From contig JACSYO010001810.1 in assembly GCA_016806645.1 (NCBI GenBank), positions 310,001 through 374,000 of the forward strand: a stretch of 64,000 nucleotides of DNA, written 5' to 3'. The notes beneath the pieces were generated by a model. It was given only the letters and a program-made list of their open reading frames with translations. It ran no database searches and had not been told where the DNA came from. The translations under genes and the position numbers were made by a program. This document shows, in pieces, positions 29,696-43,088 of this stretch (position 1 is its first letter; each line of letters begins with the position of its first letter). The stretch is from Ophiodon elongatus. Taxonomy: Eukaryota > Chordata > Actinopteri > Perciformes > Hexagrammidae.

Positions 29696-30333
29696 AGCTC
29701 ATGGACAAGGAAGTGTTTCACTGAAAGGACACGGACTCAGCACCACGAGGGCCGTGTAGTCCAGTGAAACCATCTCACTGTGAGTCAGACATCTGGTGGT
29801 GTATTATTCTATATTTGATCATATTATTCTGTTCTATATTACTCTTTGTCAATAAATCACATTCAAAGACCGAGACTAACGATGCATTATAGTCTTCCCA
29901 GCTTTGTCTGTGGCACCAAGCTTCATTCCTACTGAAGACATTCATTTTATTTGTCACAAATAGTTTAATTTTTCAAAGCTATACAGAAAAAAAAGACACA
30001 TTCGGTGCGTTTGTGAGTATTGACGGCAGCAGAGTGACGGATGTGTGATTGACTCAAAATAATCTACGATGCCCATGTTCATCATATGAAGGAGCCAAGA
30101 GCAGTAGAGTGACTCATTTATATGTTGCACTCAACCGACCTGTCATTAAACTTCTATAACATTGTCACAATGAACTATTTAAAAAAAACAAATTAAAAAT
30201 GTTTTCATTCCAATCATTCTTCTTTCTTACCAAAACATGGTGTCTACATATCTGTTAGCGATTTGGTTGTGTTCTGCTAGTAGCAGCTACAGAAGTTCCC
30301 TTCTTCCTACTCCAGACTGCTCAAGATCAGACC

Positions 30334-30370
30334 CGACTCATGCTGACTCAAGCTGACTCATGCTGACTCA
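30334..30370 (+). promoter_or_regulatory. Array of AP-1-type sites, 10-bp spacing
   Basis: Three perfect TGACTCA heptamers at 30344-30350, 30354-30360 and 30364-30370, preceded in register by CGACTCA at 30334-30340. The unit is the decamer (T/A)(G)CTGACTCA. TGACTCA is the consensus for AP-1 (Fos/Jun) and related bZIP factors. Function is inferred only from the motif. Confidence 0.5.
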
Positions 30371-31181
30371 TGTGAGGATTTGATGATTTAAACACTTTTG
30401 AGACCCGAAAATGAAGTGCAGCAGTCCAATGTTCAGATTCTACATTCTGCACCAACATCAAACCCCACTAATGTGTCATTCACCGCCTTCATGGCGACAA
30501 AATCTCTGCACACAAACTGTACAAGTGCACTGCGTGTGTTTGTGTAGGGATCAGTGCTTTTAGATGCTGAACCTCAAATCTCAAAAAGATACGCAAAATG
30601 AACACCAGCTAAGAGTAAAGTCTGTGTAAACAACAGTTAAAGACAATACAACTAAACCCAGAGACAATCTTAATCCAAAAGCATTTTCTGTACCACCACA
30701 TCAAAGTAAAGCAAATATGGAGTCGACTAACTTTTTGTTTACCTGACCTCACAGAAACATTTCAGACATAACTGTTGGCTGAACCCACTTTACATAATTA
30801 CAGCTCAGGAGATGCTCTCACAGTCGCGTCTCCTCTTCCTGTTTCCTGACGAGACAAAGAATGTGTGGACGAGCACTCCGGACAGGGTCTCCTACCAAAC
30901 CATGTGCAAATGAAACACTGATCAGTCTTTCAACAGCTTTCACCCCGCCCTCCTGCTGCGTGTGTGTGTGTGTGTGTGTGTATGAATGATAATCAGGTGT
31001 GGAAGACAGCCATGCAAATGTCAGAATCGATTACAGTGAGGCTGCTATGGAACATTTCATCGTCGCTATAGGCAACAACCTGGATCCAACTTCTTGTAAA
31101 ATGTTCACATCATTAGCAAACAGTGAAACAGGGAGTAAACTTCAAAATCTTTCCACTGTGTTATTGCTGCGTTTTATAGGG

Positions 31182-31185
31182 GTGT

Positions 31186-31270
<85 letters not shown>
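31182..31270. repeat. Compound (GT)n(GA)n microsatellite
   Basis: GT run (31182-31215) passing directly into about 27 GA units (31216-31270). Confidence 0.95.
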
Positions 31271-31272
<2 letters not shown>

Positions 31273-31821
31273 TATCTACAAGTAATGACCTGGTAAGTGC
31301 AGGAAGGACCATTTAATGTATCTTTACATGTATTTAATGTAGGCTACAATATATAACAATAGCATAAAAAATGTTTAAATACCAAAACAATTATTTTATG
31401 CCAAAATCACATCCTGGTCAGACTCATAGATTTCTTTAATTTTCTCCTGATCAAGAGCAATTACTCGTGAAACTCCATGACGCCTTAGAAAATAGGCATA
31501 CTTATACTCCACTGCTTTTTAACTACCTCAAATATTTTACTTATGCAACTAATTGAATATACAATGACCACTGAAGCGTCTCGGAGGAGTTCCAAAAGGA
31601 GAACTGGGTGGCTTTATGTAGATAATTGTGTCCATGTCACAGTTTACCTACAGGGGTTGTCTGACCCGCCTCGCGCCGGTGACCGGGCCCGGCTGTATTT
31701 GGAGAATCCTCCCTTGTTCCTGGATCTGGAGCAAGAGGCGGGCCTTTGGGAAGCAGGAATGCGCTGGAAGATTTCCTGCGAGCTCTCCCTCGTCCCATGT
31801 TGAAGAGTCCCGCGTCTGGAT

Positions 31822-32791
31822 ATGGACATGTGGCCGCTGGTGCTCCTGTTCGTGCAGCTCTGCTTCTGCTCCGCTTACGAAGGTAAGGAACTCACAAAGA
31901 CCCCATTCTCCCCCCGGGCAGCACTGTGACCGCGGACCAGACGCAGGAGATTATCGACCCCTTTTAGATGGGCTGGTGAGAAAGAATGTGGATGTCACTG
32001 ATTTGAGAATTAACTTAAAATTAAACTCTTTGTATTGGGTGAATGTTTTTGTATCCCTCTTTCTTTTCTTTTTTTTTTTTTGCATTCATTTGAGGCTTCT
32101 TATCCTCACCGCTGGTTCTTGGTGAGCCTTGGCGGTGTTTACGCGGAGGGGGTGGACGGCGGGGGGAGTGCAGTGAGCATCTGGGGGACGTTTCTCTGCA
32201 CAGAGCTCAGTCTGTGGTCCGAATGAAAGCCCTGCAACTGTAGTGTAGGAGCAGTGTAAGTTACAGTTTTTTGCCCTCCTTTTTTAATGCTTTAGAAAGA
32301 AAGACCCATTCACCAACTCTTTGGATTAAACCAATGCAAGAGGACCTTCACATTTTTGAAGTACTATTATTAGTTATTAGTCCAACAATTAATCATAAAA
32401 TAAATCAGTTAGTCGTCTGAGTCATTTTTGTTTCTAGCAAAAATCCCAAATTGTATCTGGTCTCTGCTTCTCTAATGTGAGCATTTCCTGTTTTTGCTGT
32501 ATCTATCATTATAAATTTATAATCTTTGGGGTTTGGACTGTTGGGTGGATAAAACAAGACACATTACCTAAGACTCTAGGACATTTTGTGATGGACATTT
32601 TCTCACCTTTTATTGACAAGATGAGTCATTGATTGATGTTAGTTGAAAAAAAATGACTGTTGCAGCTTCACACTGAGGAAAAGCATCCAACATTAGAACA
32701 CATACGCAGATAGACGGAGGGAGACAAGAGCTGGGCCTGTAGCCTACAGTTAGAAGCTGAAATGACTTCAAAGCTCAAGTCTGAATGGAGT

Positions 32792-32828
<37 letters not shown>

Positions 32829-35800
32829 TCAGAGTGGCAGTGTGCCTGTAAATGGTTTGAGAGTGGCTGCTTTATGATCATACAGGCTGAAACATGAACA
32901 CTAGCACACTAAAGCTGCAGAGCAGATTTACACTGACAGACTAAAAACTGCCTGCCGAGCTGACAGTAGAGACTCTGGCCTGTACTTGTGCAAGTGTGTG
33001 TGTTTATGAGGAGTTTATTTTACAGGGGTGTGTTTGCGTTTGTTCTGGTGGTCAATAAACCCGTTGAGTTGTTGAGTATGCGTGTGCATGCCTCAAAACT
33101 GGGTGGCAGTGTGCCAGTAGGACTCCTTTTGCACCCTTCGGGCTCTTTTATTAAACAGTCAGTGGAAATCTTTAAGCCTTGGCCCGTGCTCTACATCGCT
33201 TCTTACGCTTAAAAACCTCCTCAGAAAGTAGCCATAAAAGCCTGATCACATTTTCCATGACGATTCTTGTGCTGATGTGAGTCTGGGGAAGATACATCCT
33301 CCACACTCGGGGAGTAAATTGGGGAAATGCGAGAAAGCGCCATCACTGGAGAACAGAACAGCTGTATCTTTACCAGAAAGAAAGACTATTACTTATCTAC
33401 ACATCCATCACAAGCGACATCAGTCTTCCTTTGAAGTCGTGTTTGCAAGTACGTACAATGTGCAGGTCCAATGTTAACTCTTTTAGCTCCGGGTTTGCCA
33501 CTTCAAGCGAACCCTGTTACATTACACGCAGTCACTTGATTCATTGTTAATGCAAATATATTGATGAGAGCAGCTTCAGGAGCAGACAGATGCATGCTAT
33601 ATTAATAGGGCAGTGTGCTATGATGAGTTTCTAACTGTGAATCTGAATTCTGAACACTTTCTAAATAAATCATCCCCAATTAACTCTGCTGCTAACCCCT
33701 ATTATTCATCTTGGTGTCTCTCAGGTAATGTAGAGCTTCATCCTACGCAATTAGTTACTGAGCCTTATGCTCATTCAAAACACATTTAGAAATAAATATT
33801 GTTGAAATGAAACACCAGTTATGATTTAAACATATAAATACAGTGGAGCTCTGTGGGTCATTACTGTAACTACCTAGTAACTGTTGTATACCTCACTGTA
33901 AAGCGTTAATGGAGATAGAAACAGCAGCAGCAGTTTGTTCCTCAGGGTCAGAAACTGCTGATGTGTTCAAGAAACCAGCAGCCGAGGTGATGTATACAGT
34001 TTGAATGGGACAGAAATCATTAGTGCTCCAAAATGAATTATGTAACTGTAATCGTAGCCTGTCCAATTGAGCGATAAAGAATCCCAATTTATTTTTCTGC
34101 TCTCTTCAGCACTGTTAGCCTGTAGCTGCTTCAACACTTACGGGGAATGAGCTTCCACATAATGACGGTTTGTATTACAGAGCCGCAGAAAACAGCTAAT
34201 TGGGCTATCGGGCTCTGTAATTTAAAGCTCCCAGAGGTTTGTCAGGAAGATGAGCTTCTACGCTTCCTGCACAATTAACATTTTGACGTCTTTCTTGCTG
34301 AGACCTCATTTGAAGTAGATGAACAGGAATGTGACGCTGAGCTGCTGATCCCACCTCATCATCAGATCCCATTTTCTTTTCTTGGACTTGTTTGAATCTG
34401 GAGTGCTTTTATCAAGGACTAACCTGGCTCAGACAATTCAATCCGAATGCAGGGCTGCGGTGCAGTTTCAGGCCTGTATTCCAGCCCAACCGGCGCCACC
34501 TATTCACAAGAAAGGTAACAGCAGCAACCGCTTAGATATGCGGACACAGACGTTAAGAATGTGTCAAGGAAAAGTGGACAGTGCCACCTAAATCAACATG
34601 CGTGTGAGTGTCTCTTTCTCTCGACCCTTTTCACGGAGATGACCTCACATGAAACAAAAAAGCTTGAGTTTTGTTTAAACAAGCACATTTTCTGCTTCAT
34701 ACTGGGAAATGTAGAGAGTTCACACAGCTCTGAGTGTCCTCTTATGTCCCTTGTCGTCTTGGTTACTTTGGAGAAGGAAGAAGTCCAAAAGAAACAGTTC
34801 AAGACGACTAACAATAAACAAGGACTACGGTCTGTCTCGCATGTTATTGTGTTATTCTTTACATATTTATTGTTCAGTAGATAAAACAACAGACAATTAT
34901 CTTGGGAAACCCAACAATAAATGTTTATCACAGAAAAAATTACAAACGTTTTCTCAAAATCATTGAGATGTCAAAGGCAACTGTACTTGCAACACAAGTT
35001 GAATTGTATTTCTATTCTATTTGATATCCACTGGGGGTTAGTGTGGCACAATCGTTTTATTACAAGATACTTAGAATGGAGTTCAGGGCCCTTTTCTTTC
35101 CCAGTAAGAGAGATATTTATTAAATACTCCTGGGATTTATTCATCATGGATTTTATACCAAATGCTCCTGCCTTTGTTTTTTTTCTGCATCCAAGTTCTG
35201 GATTTGGCTGAACTGAAATGATATAACAGGACAGACTACCAGTTCCCAATGGACATAAATATCAATAATATACTGGATAAAAATGTCTAATTGTTCTCTA
35301 ACTACATAAATGTATGTACTGTAATGTAGGTTGCTGTATCTCTGTCTTAGTCATTATAGATTTTGGTTATTTTTCTTGTTTAGTGTTTGTTGTGGATGTG
35401 GATATGAATTTATGAGGTTATACAGTCTGGTTTAGTCAAATTGTTATTACAGGGCAGTTAAAAACTATAAATGACTGTGACAGTTATGTGGTTGGTATGT
35501 TTGTCTTTAAATAAAAAAGATATTATAGCTGACAGGTGGCATAAGCATTAAAAAGTAAAACACACGTGAAGGAAACAATGCTGTAACACTGGTTGCCTGC
35601 AGGTGGTGCTAGTATTGAAAACTGCAGTATATTTTACTTTGTGTACCTGTAGAAGGCTACAACAGTTTTAAATATGAACTTCTGCTGCTGTGACGGTTTC
35701 CTGATGGCGGTATGGAGGTGCAGGTTGGCGTGTGTAGAACTTTTCTGGCAATGACCTCACTGTGAGTGAGTTAGCGTTATATTCCTTAAGATTTAAGTCT

Positions 35801-36666
35801 GTGATGACAACTATGGCGTTATTAGCTGTAACCACAGTGTGGAGTGGTTGTCATTAGCTAGCTAGTGGGGCGCCACAGAGAGACGAACAGGCACTAAAAT
35901 AAATGCCCGGCCGGCCCGGCTATGTCAACAAAGCCCAACATACGACACACACAGAGGTAGACTCACATCCTTCTCTGCTCAGGTAGACATTTCTCCACTA
36001 TTTCTTTACATTGCAGATATTTGTTTGCTGCGAAAATTTTAATTATCTGCTGAAAAGAAAAATGCAGAAAAATCGACACATGTTTTGCCAACACATATTT
36101 GAAGAACTGGTCGCACTTTGGGCCGCAGTGATAAATAAACTGCGTTTCTTGGGGCTGCTTTACAATAAAAGCCATCCCGTCAGATGCACGCTTTCAATGT
36201 GAAGCAGCAGTAGAAAATGTTAGCTTTGCATTAGCAGTTACTTTATACAGCTCTAACACGGTGTTAGGAGAGTGAACAGTAAACAGTAAGGATGATATCA
36301 ATGAGATAAAAATGAGGATAACATGTGTGCATCGTTTCCTGTGAATCCCTCATGTATGTGAAGGCAACTTAAATTCAAAGCAGGAATGGTGGACTCCGCC
36401 TCTAAATACATAAAATGGTTATTGCAGGAAAAAAACAGCATGAAATAGTATCAACAGTTTCATGAAAAGGTGAAATAATTTACGTCTGAAAAAAAGAGAG
36501 TAAGTAAATTGTTTGTGATCACACCTCCCAGCCAATCGCAAACAAGGAGCTCCTATTTGTACATCGTGGTGTAACTTCTTGTGTCTTGTTTGCATGGAAT
36601 GGCTGCAAGTTGTTACAGAACTCATAATTTTTCTGGCGCCCAAATTAATGTTCACTTTGGAGGAGA

Positions 36667-36751
<85 letters not shown>

Positions 36752-38670
36752 CTGTAATTAGTTTTCCGTACCTTTCTCTGCCTCCCTTCCTCCCTCCATT
36801 AAGAAGCAGAAATTGAAGTTTTCCCATTAGACAGCTACATCTGACTATGTGGGTTTGCTTTGTACAATACATGCTGTGTGATCTGACTGCTAAAACCTCA
36901 GAACCTGTGTAAGTGTGTGTGTGTGTGTGTTTGTATTATATGACTTGTGGGATTTTGGTCCTGACAACTTTTATTAAAATGACAGAAATCCACGAGGAGG
37001 AATGGAGGGATCAGGTATGGAGGGATCAGTATCAGGTTCAATGACCAACATGCGGCTGGTATATGAAGCTGAAGGAGGCTTGAACACTCCTCTCTTGAAG
37101 ATCCTGAACAGAGGACACATTCACACTGGGGTTCATAACATCCTGGGGCTAAGGTTGAACACCCTTCCCCCTACTTTAACCCTTTCCTCACCCATTTCCT
37201 CTTTCCTCTCCGTTTTTACTGCTTCCTGAACTCATCCCTTTGTCCTCTTTCCTCTAATAATCCTGCTTGCTCATCACAATTCCCCTCACATCTGTCTTTT
37301 AGGCCTATCACTCAAGTGTGTCCTCCACCAGCTCTGCAGCCACCACTGAGAAATATTTCAGTTCTCCTTGAATGCTGCTATTTTATGGTTGCAATGTATT
37401 TTCTCTGTGAGTGATCTGCTTACTGTTGAAGTTGACTTAAAATGGTAAGTGTAACCTCTGAAAACTGTTTTGAAATAAAAAGGTTTCAAAATAGTTTCAC
37501 TCCCTCCATTTTTAACAAATGCAATAGCCACAGTAAAAGAAGAAGTAGAAAAAAAACAATACTGGATTGAGAATAATGAATGTGTGTTAAACAGATTCAT
37601 TTCTTCAAACCAGCTGGAAAAAGACAGGATCTTTTGTGAATTATTGCTTGTGCATGTGGTTTGTCCAAAAGATCCCCCCCAGAGTCTGGTTCAGATGAAA
37701 AGTTAAGCAATAGTTTTAAGCCTGTTCTTGTGCTGTTTACAATGAAAAAAAAGAAAGAGGCAAAATGGCAAAGAGGTCGGCCCAGGACAACGCTTTCAAA
37801 CATTGCTTAACTTCTTGGATGCAGCTCTTGTCATTGTATTAGTTGCTTTTTCTTCTTTTCTTCCATCCCCAGGGTCAGGACACTACACATATGGAGACGA
37901 TGAGGACGGGTATTCTCGTAGATATAAAGGTGACTACATGCTCAGTTGGACACGGCCAATACACATCCATAAGAATAAAGTCACGGTGAAACCGCAGTTA
38001 GCGTCATTATCTAATATCTAGATACTTCTGAGTCTAGTGGGGTTTAGCGTCAGAGGGATTTAGATAAAATCCGGAGCTAGAGGACTGTCAGCTTTCATCC
38101 TTACCAGCGTTGTCAGATCTGAAACAGAAGGGCAAAGGACGAATAAATAAGTAAGATCAAAACCATAAACAAAGTTTTTGCCGGCTGAGATCCAAACACA
38201 CACCTCTGACCCATGAAACTGCTCTGCTAGCTAGTACATCCGCTTGTAGCTACAACCCACTAGCTAACAGTGTGTAGGTAGTTGCACCAAATCACATTTG
38301 ATTTAATTACAGAGTTCAAGATGTGTCATCAATAATATTTTAGCACTTTATTTTTATTCAATAACCTACTTTTTTTAAACATATTATTGGAGTATACAAA
38401 AATATAACTGAACAATTAACACAGGGTTAGAATTATAATTTTGTATTTTTTGTAAATTCCACTGTGTCTTTAAAGAGAAATAATTCAACGGTAGTTAGTC
38501 CAACCTTTTTTGTGAACCGACTCGGTTACGTCAAAGTAGCTTCCAGCTATAGATTCGGGGTCAGTTAGACACGGAACATTATCGTCCAGGCCAAACCAAA
38601 CTGTGTAAAAGCTCAAATGTAGTATTATTTTCTCTTACTCAAGGGTTGTGGAAACGTTGCCAACACACAT

Positions 38671-38733
<63 letters not shown>

Positions 38734-41700
38734 CAGCCAGGAAGGCTCGCTGTGTAATGAATACTCATTTTCATTCCAACTGGAAATTAGCCTAAACTGG
38801 TGTGTTTTCTCTCCAAGTGTGTGCATACATGTGTGTTGATGTGAGGGCTTGTCCTTAGCCAGAAGGAAATAAATTGCAGATTTTGATTTCCCCGTATTGA
38901 AATAAGAACTTTGTGGCCCCTCATACTTGGCAATAACAAGGAATTTTTTACATAAGCGTTGTAGAGATGAGCAGAGGTGTCCACCACGAGAGGCGCAAAG
39001 TTGAATGCAAATGCAAATGTTCTCAGAAGTATTAAAGAACTGGTCTTCATTTTTACAATACAGACACCACATTTGTATCGAACTCCTAATTCAACTATTC
39101 CAATGAGGGCGTTATTGTTTTGGAGTAAAACTGATATGTCTGCGGTCGTAATACATGTCATGTTTTTGACAGACTAAATCCAGGGATAGCACAACAAACA
39201 GCTGACATCGGTAGCGTAATAAGTATAAAAAAGAGCTAAACTCTCAACACAACTATCTATGTGGAAGTTTTCTCACTATCACACACAAACTTTTAAACCT
39301 AAGTGCTTTCTTCACATCGTCGTATGTCTTTCCCTCAAGTGAAACTATCTTCTCTGCCTCACGAGACACTGTTGGATTATGGGAAGTTGCAGATAAGGTA
39401 AAAATAAATCCTCCGTATCAGTCTGAACTCAAATGATGGGAGGATTTTCACATTTTCACACGTATAAAGGAAGTCTTTCTTGGCTTTTATAGTCTTCAGG
39501 TAAGTGCTTATTTTCAAACACTGATAATCTCTCACTCCAAGGCCTTACCATAAAAATAACATATAATTGGCTTGAGGCTGTGAAGGAAAGGTCATTGCAG
39601 ATGTCTTCCCTCCGTTATTAGGGACTCCATGGTGTGCGCCCATTAAGGTGAAACATGGGGACGTGAGCTGTCGTACACCCAGAGGAGAGCACTACAGGAA
39701 CGTGATGGGGACTCGGTGCAAAATCCGCTGCAAGCAGGGATACGAGTCCCAGAGCTCAGAGGTGGTGTGTATGGCCACCAAGCACTGGTCCTCTAACTAC
39801 GCCTGCAGAGGTAAAAAAAAAAAAACGGACATCTACACATGCATATATACACTCATGCATGTACCTAACGTTACATACTAGGTTTTGGGATTGCTGATAG
39901 TTATTCTTACATTTTTTTAGCAAGTTCATTCTTGGCCATGGAAATAGCAGTCCACTTGCTAACTGTTTCTACAGCCTTGACCCACATCTGACTGTCTTCA
40001 TCAGGGGAGGGAGTGTGTTTTCTTTCTGTCCTAAGTTAAAACTGCCTGTACTTGATATTCAGGATTTAAAAAATTGTAAATGACTACATGGATGTCTATT
40101 ACCTGCAGGGTGTGAAAGTCTCTTTGAAAACAGTATTTTCACCATAGCACACTAAATCACTCCATGGAAAATGACTGTCAATACTGCTACTGTAAGGTGG
40201 GGTGATACATGAAAAAAAAATGGTTTGTACAATGTCGGAAAGCAAAAGTGTTTATAGCTGCCCTGAGTGGCCACACTGGGGACGAAGACTTAACCGTTCT
40301 GGAGATGCCTTAGATACGATGATTTAAATGTTTAAATAAGGTGGATGATGCACTTTAGTACATCTGTTGCATCAGCCTAAATGTATTGCATTTACCTAAA
40401 TGTATTGTATTTATCGGAACCAAATTGAATTGAGCAAATCATCGCTTAACTCAAAGCAAGCCCTTTAACACTGAGCTCTTTCTCTGACAGAGATCCGCTG
40501 TCCTAAGTTGAGCATGCCAGATAACGGCGGCTTCAAGTGTTCGGACGGCTCCTACTTCAACTCTCGCTGTGAGTTCTTCTGCTCGCCTGGATTCAGTCTG
40601 AAGGGACAGAAGACGGCAACGTGCCAGTACAGCAAGGCATGGAGTGCTGGAGCCCCCACTTGTGTTGGTAAGACTGTGTGTGTTGGGATTTTGTGCATTA
40701 TTTAATTTTCCACAGAGGACCGCAGCCTGCAGACTACTGAGCCGCAAAAACACATGTAACAGGTAATTATTTGCTGAAGGCATAATGTGAGCGGCAGTCC
40801 ACAGTGTATTCCTCATAATATAAGGTTATATGATTGATGTTTGAGGGACAAAAACAAGCCTTGAGACATGTACAGTACATGTACTCAGACACACAAACAA
40901 ACATATGGCTTGTCTCTCATCCCCAGAAAATGGTAAATGTTTTTCATGCTTTTGCAGATGCAGCCTGAGAAAATGACTGTTTTTCATGGAAGTCTGGGCT
41001 TTAAGGTCTGCACTTATTGTAGGTGATTGTAGAACGGGCTGAATGGTCTTGTGACCTTCGTAATAGGGGACAATCACTGCAACACAGCCATCACAATGTT
41101 ACCAATGCTGTTTGTGAAGCGCAATCAAGTCTCTTAGGAGTAATGATTCACTTTACTTGTTTTGACTCTTGAAACCAAATCTTTGGCCAGATTACTTCTA
41201 ATACTTTAAAACTGTTTGCAGAAAGCGGTTTCACAGTGTCGACGATCATTCAACAGTTAATGGTTGCGGAAAATAAAAAGTACAGGTGTTTTGTTGGAAA
41301 ATGGTGCTACAGGAATGCAACGTGTTGGGAGCTGCTATTTTGGTTTTAGCAGCGAAGACGAGGAGGTAATTTTCTTGTTAATATGAAACATTTGTTAAAG
41401 TCTCAATCTGTCTAATAATAGCTGAAGGAACAGCAGGCCCGTCGAGCTTTGGCTTTCTTTGCATATTGAAACGCGTTGTTGTGTTTATTGGTTCTAACGT
41501 AAGCTGCAATAGTTAGCGTGGCCGGCTCATTGGCCCACAGGCGCAAACCAGCGTTACTTCCAAGGCAAAGCATAGTTACAGGTTACAGGACTAACAACAA
41601 CATTGCACTGGATACATTATGTTTGACAAACTCACGAGTCTCATCTCGACTACTGTTAAAAGTGAAAACATTCTGTTTGAAAATACAAACAAGTATATAA

Positions 41701-43022
41701 GCTAAGCAGCCAGACATGGTAAGGTTGGAACAAAAGGAATGACATATTTTTCTGTGTGGTAAATAAAGTGGTAAAAATGCCAGCATAATCATTCCTGCTA
41801 AAATTTAGTTTACATTTCCTATTCTTCATTTGTGGCCTGTGTAGAAAAATACACATTTAAATATGATATTTTGTTCTCTGTTTGTTCAATAATTCTTTCT
41901 CTCTCTATGTGTAGATATGGATTCTCCGAAAATCAAGTGTCCCAATCTGAAGGATAAGTGGGCAGAACCAGGAAAACTAACAGCGAGGGTGACCTGGGAC
42001 ACATCAGAGGGTGTAGACACTGCAGATGGCATCCTCACAGAGTCAGTCTCATCTCCACCACCCTTTTAAGCTTTTTGCTTCAATGCACCCAGTCTGTTGT
42101 GTTCTTTTTGGTTATTATCCCACTCTGAACAGGGAGATCACAGTGAAAGATTAAATGAGAGTCTGTCTTTCGCAGTGTTATCCTGAAAGGGAAACCTTCA
42201 AAATCAGACTTCCCAGAGGGGCTTCATAAGATGTCCTACACTGTGTTTGACCGTGCGGGGAACAAAGGATCATGTCGCTTCACTGTCAGAGTGCGAGGTG
42301 AGCTAATAAAAGCTTTTTGATAATTTTGTGGAGGAGGATTTTCAGTAACACTGTATTTTATAGGGTTATTTTCAGAAAGCCTGCCAGAAAGTTCTATGTA
42401 ACCTGGTACTAAAAAGGGGGGAAATAGAGGCTGTAACGCTTCTAATTATATCAAATGTATTTCTAGTGTAAGCTACATGTCTTCTTGTCAGTGCACAGCA
42501 GGTCAACTCTTTGAAAAAATGTAATAATTGTTTTCAGGCAATAGAACAGTTCAACATATAGAGAATAAAAGGAGCAAAATGGTGTTTTTCTCTCATGGAA
42601 ATTCCTATAATGTCCCGATAATTAAAACCAATTATTTTTTTCCATGGAACTAACTGATATCTGTTTTAGCATGGCTAAAAACTAATTAAATTCTTCAAAC
42701 CAAAATCCCTCAATTTCTTGGAATATGTAGACATGTACACACACAGAAGCCTTTTTTTTTAATTTACTTCAATGCCACCTCGCTGCCTGTCATTTTGTGT
42801 CTGAAGTGCCTCTCTTTGTGTGCAGTGCGCCGCTGCAGCGCACTGTTTCCCCCCGACAACGGTTACATGAAGTGTAACGGTGACGGAGACAACTATGGGG
42901 CCACTTGTGAGTTCATCTGCACCGGCGGCTACGAGCTCCGGGGCAGCGCTGCCAGAGTGTGTCAGTACGGACTCACCTGGTCTGGCACAGACACCACCTG
43001 TGCAGGTACGTACTGCCTGCAG

Positions 43023-43088
<66 letters not shown>

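Larger units (their letters stand above)
29696..31821. other. rpgr 3' UTR and rpgr-srpx intergenic region
   Basis: Holds the rpgr 3' UTR with AATAAA at 29851-29856 (158 bp after the stop), an AP-1-like site array (30334-30370), (GT)n at 30959-30981, and a compound (GT)n(GA)n at 31182-31270. G+C rises from about 31660 towards the srpx start, consistent with its promoter and 5' UTR. I looked for the CAAX-ending exons that follow exon 15 in the other mammalian RPGR isoform and saw none. Confidence 0.6.

Noticed and set aside
27540..29759. Plus-strand Lys/Arg-rich frames (207 and 210 codons) overlapping ORF15
   Set aside because: They are shifted-frame translations of GAG/GAA repeats. The true frame is fixed by the upstream exon phase and by the conserved C-terminus.
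36669..36745. Cys/Val and Thr/His repeat peptides from CA microsatellites here and elsewhere
   Set aside because: Direct translation of dinucleotide repeats in introns; not coding.
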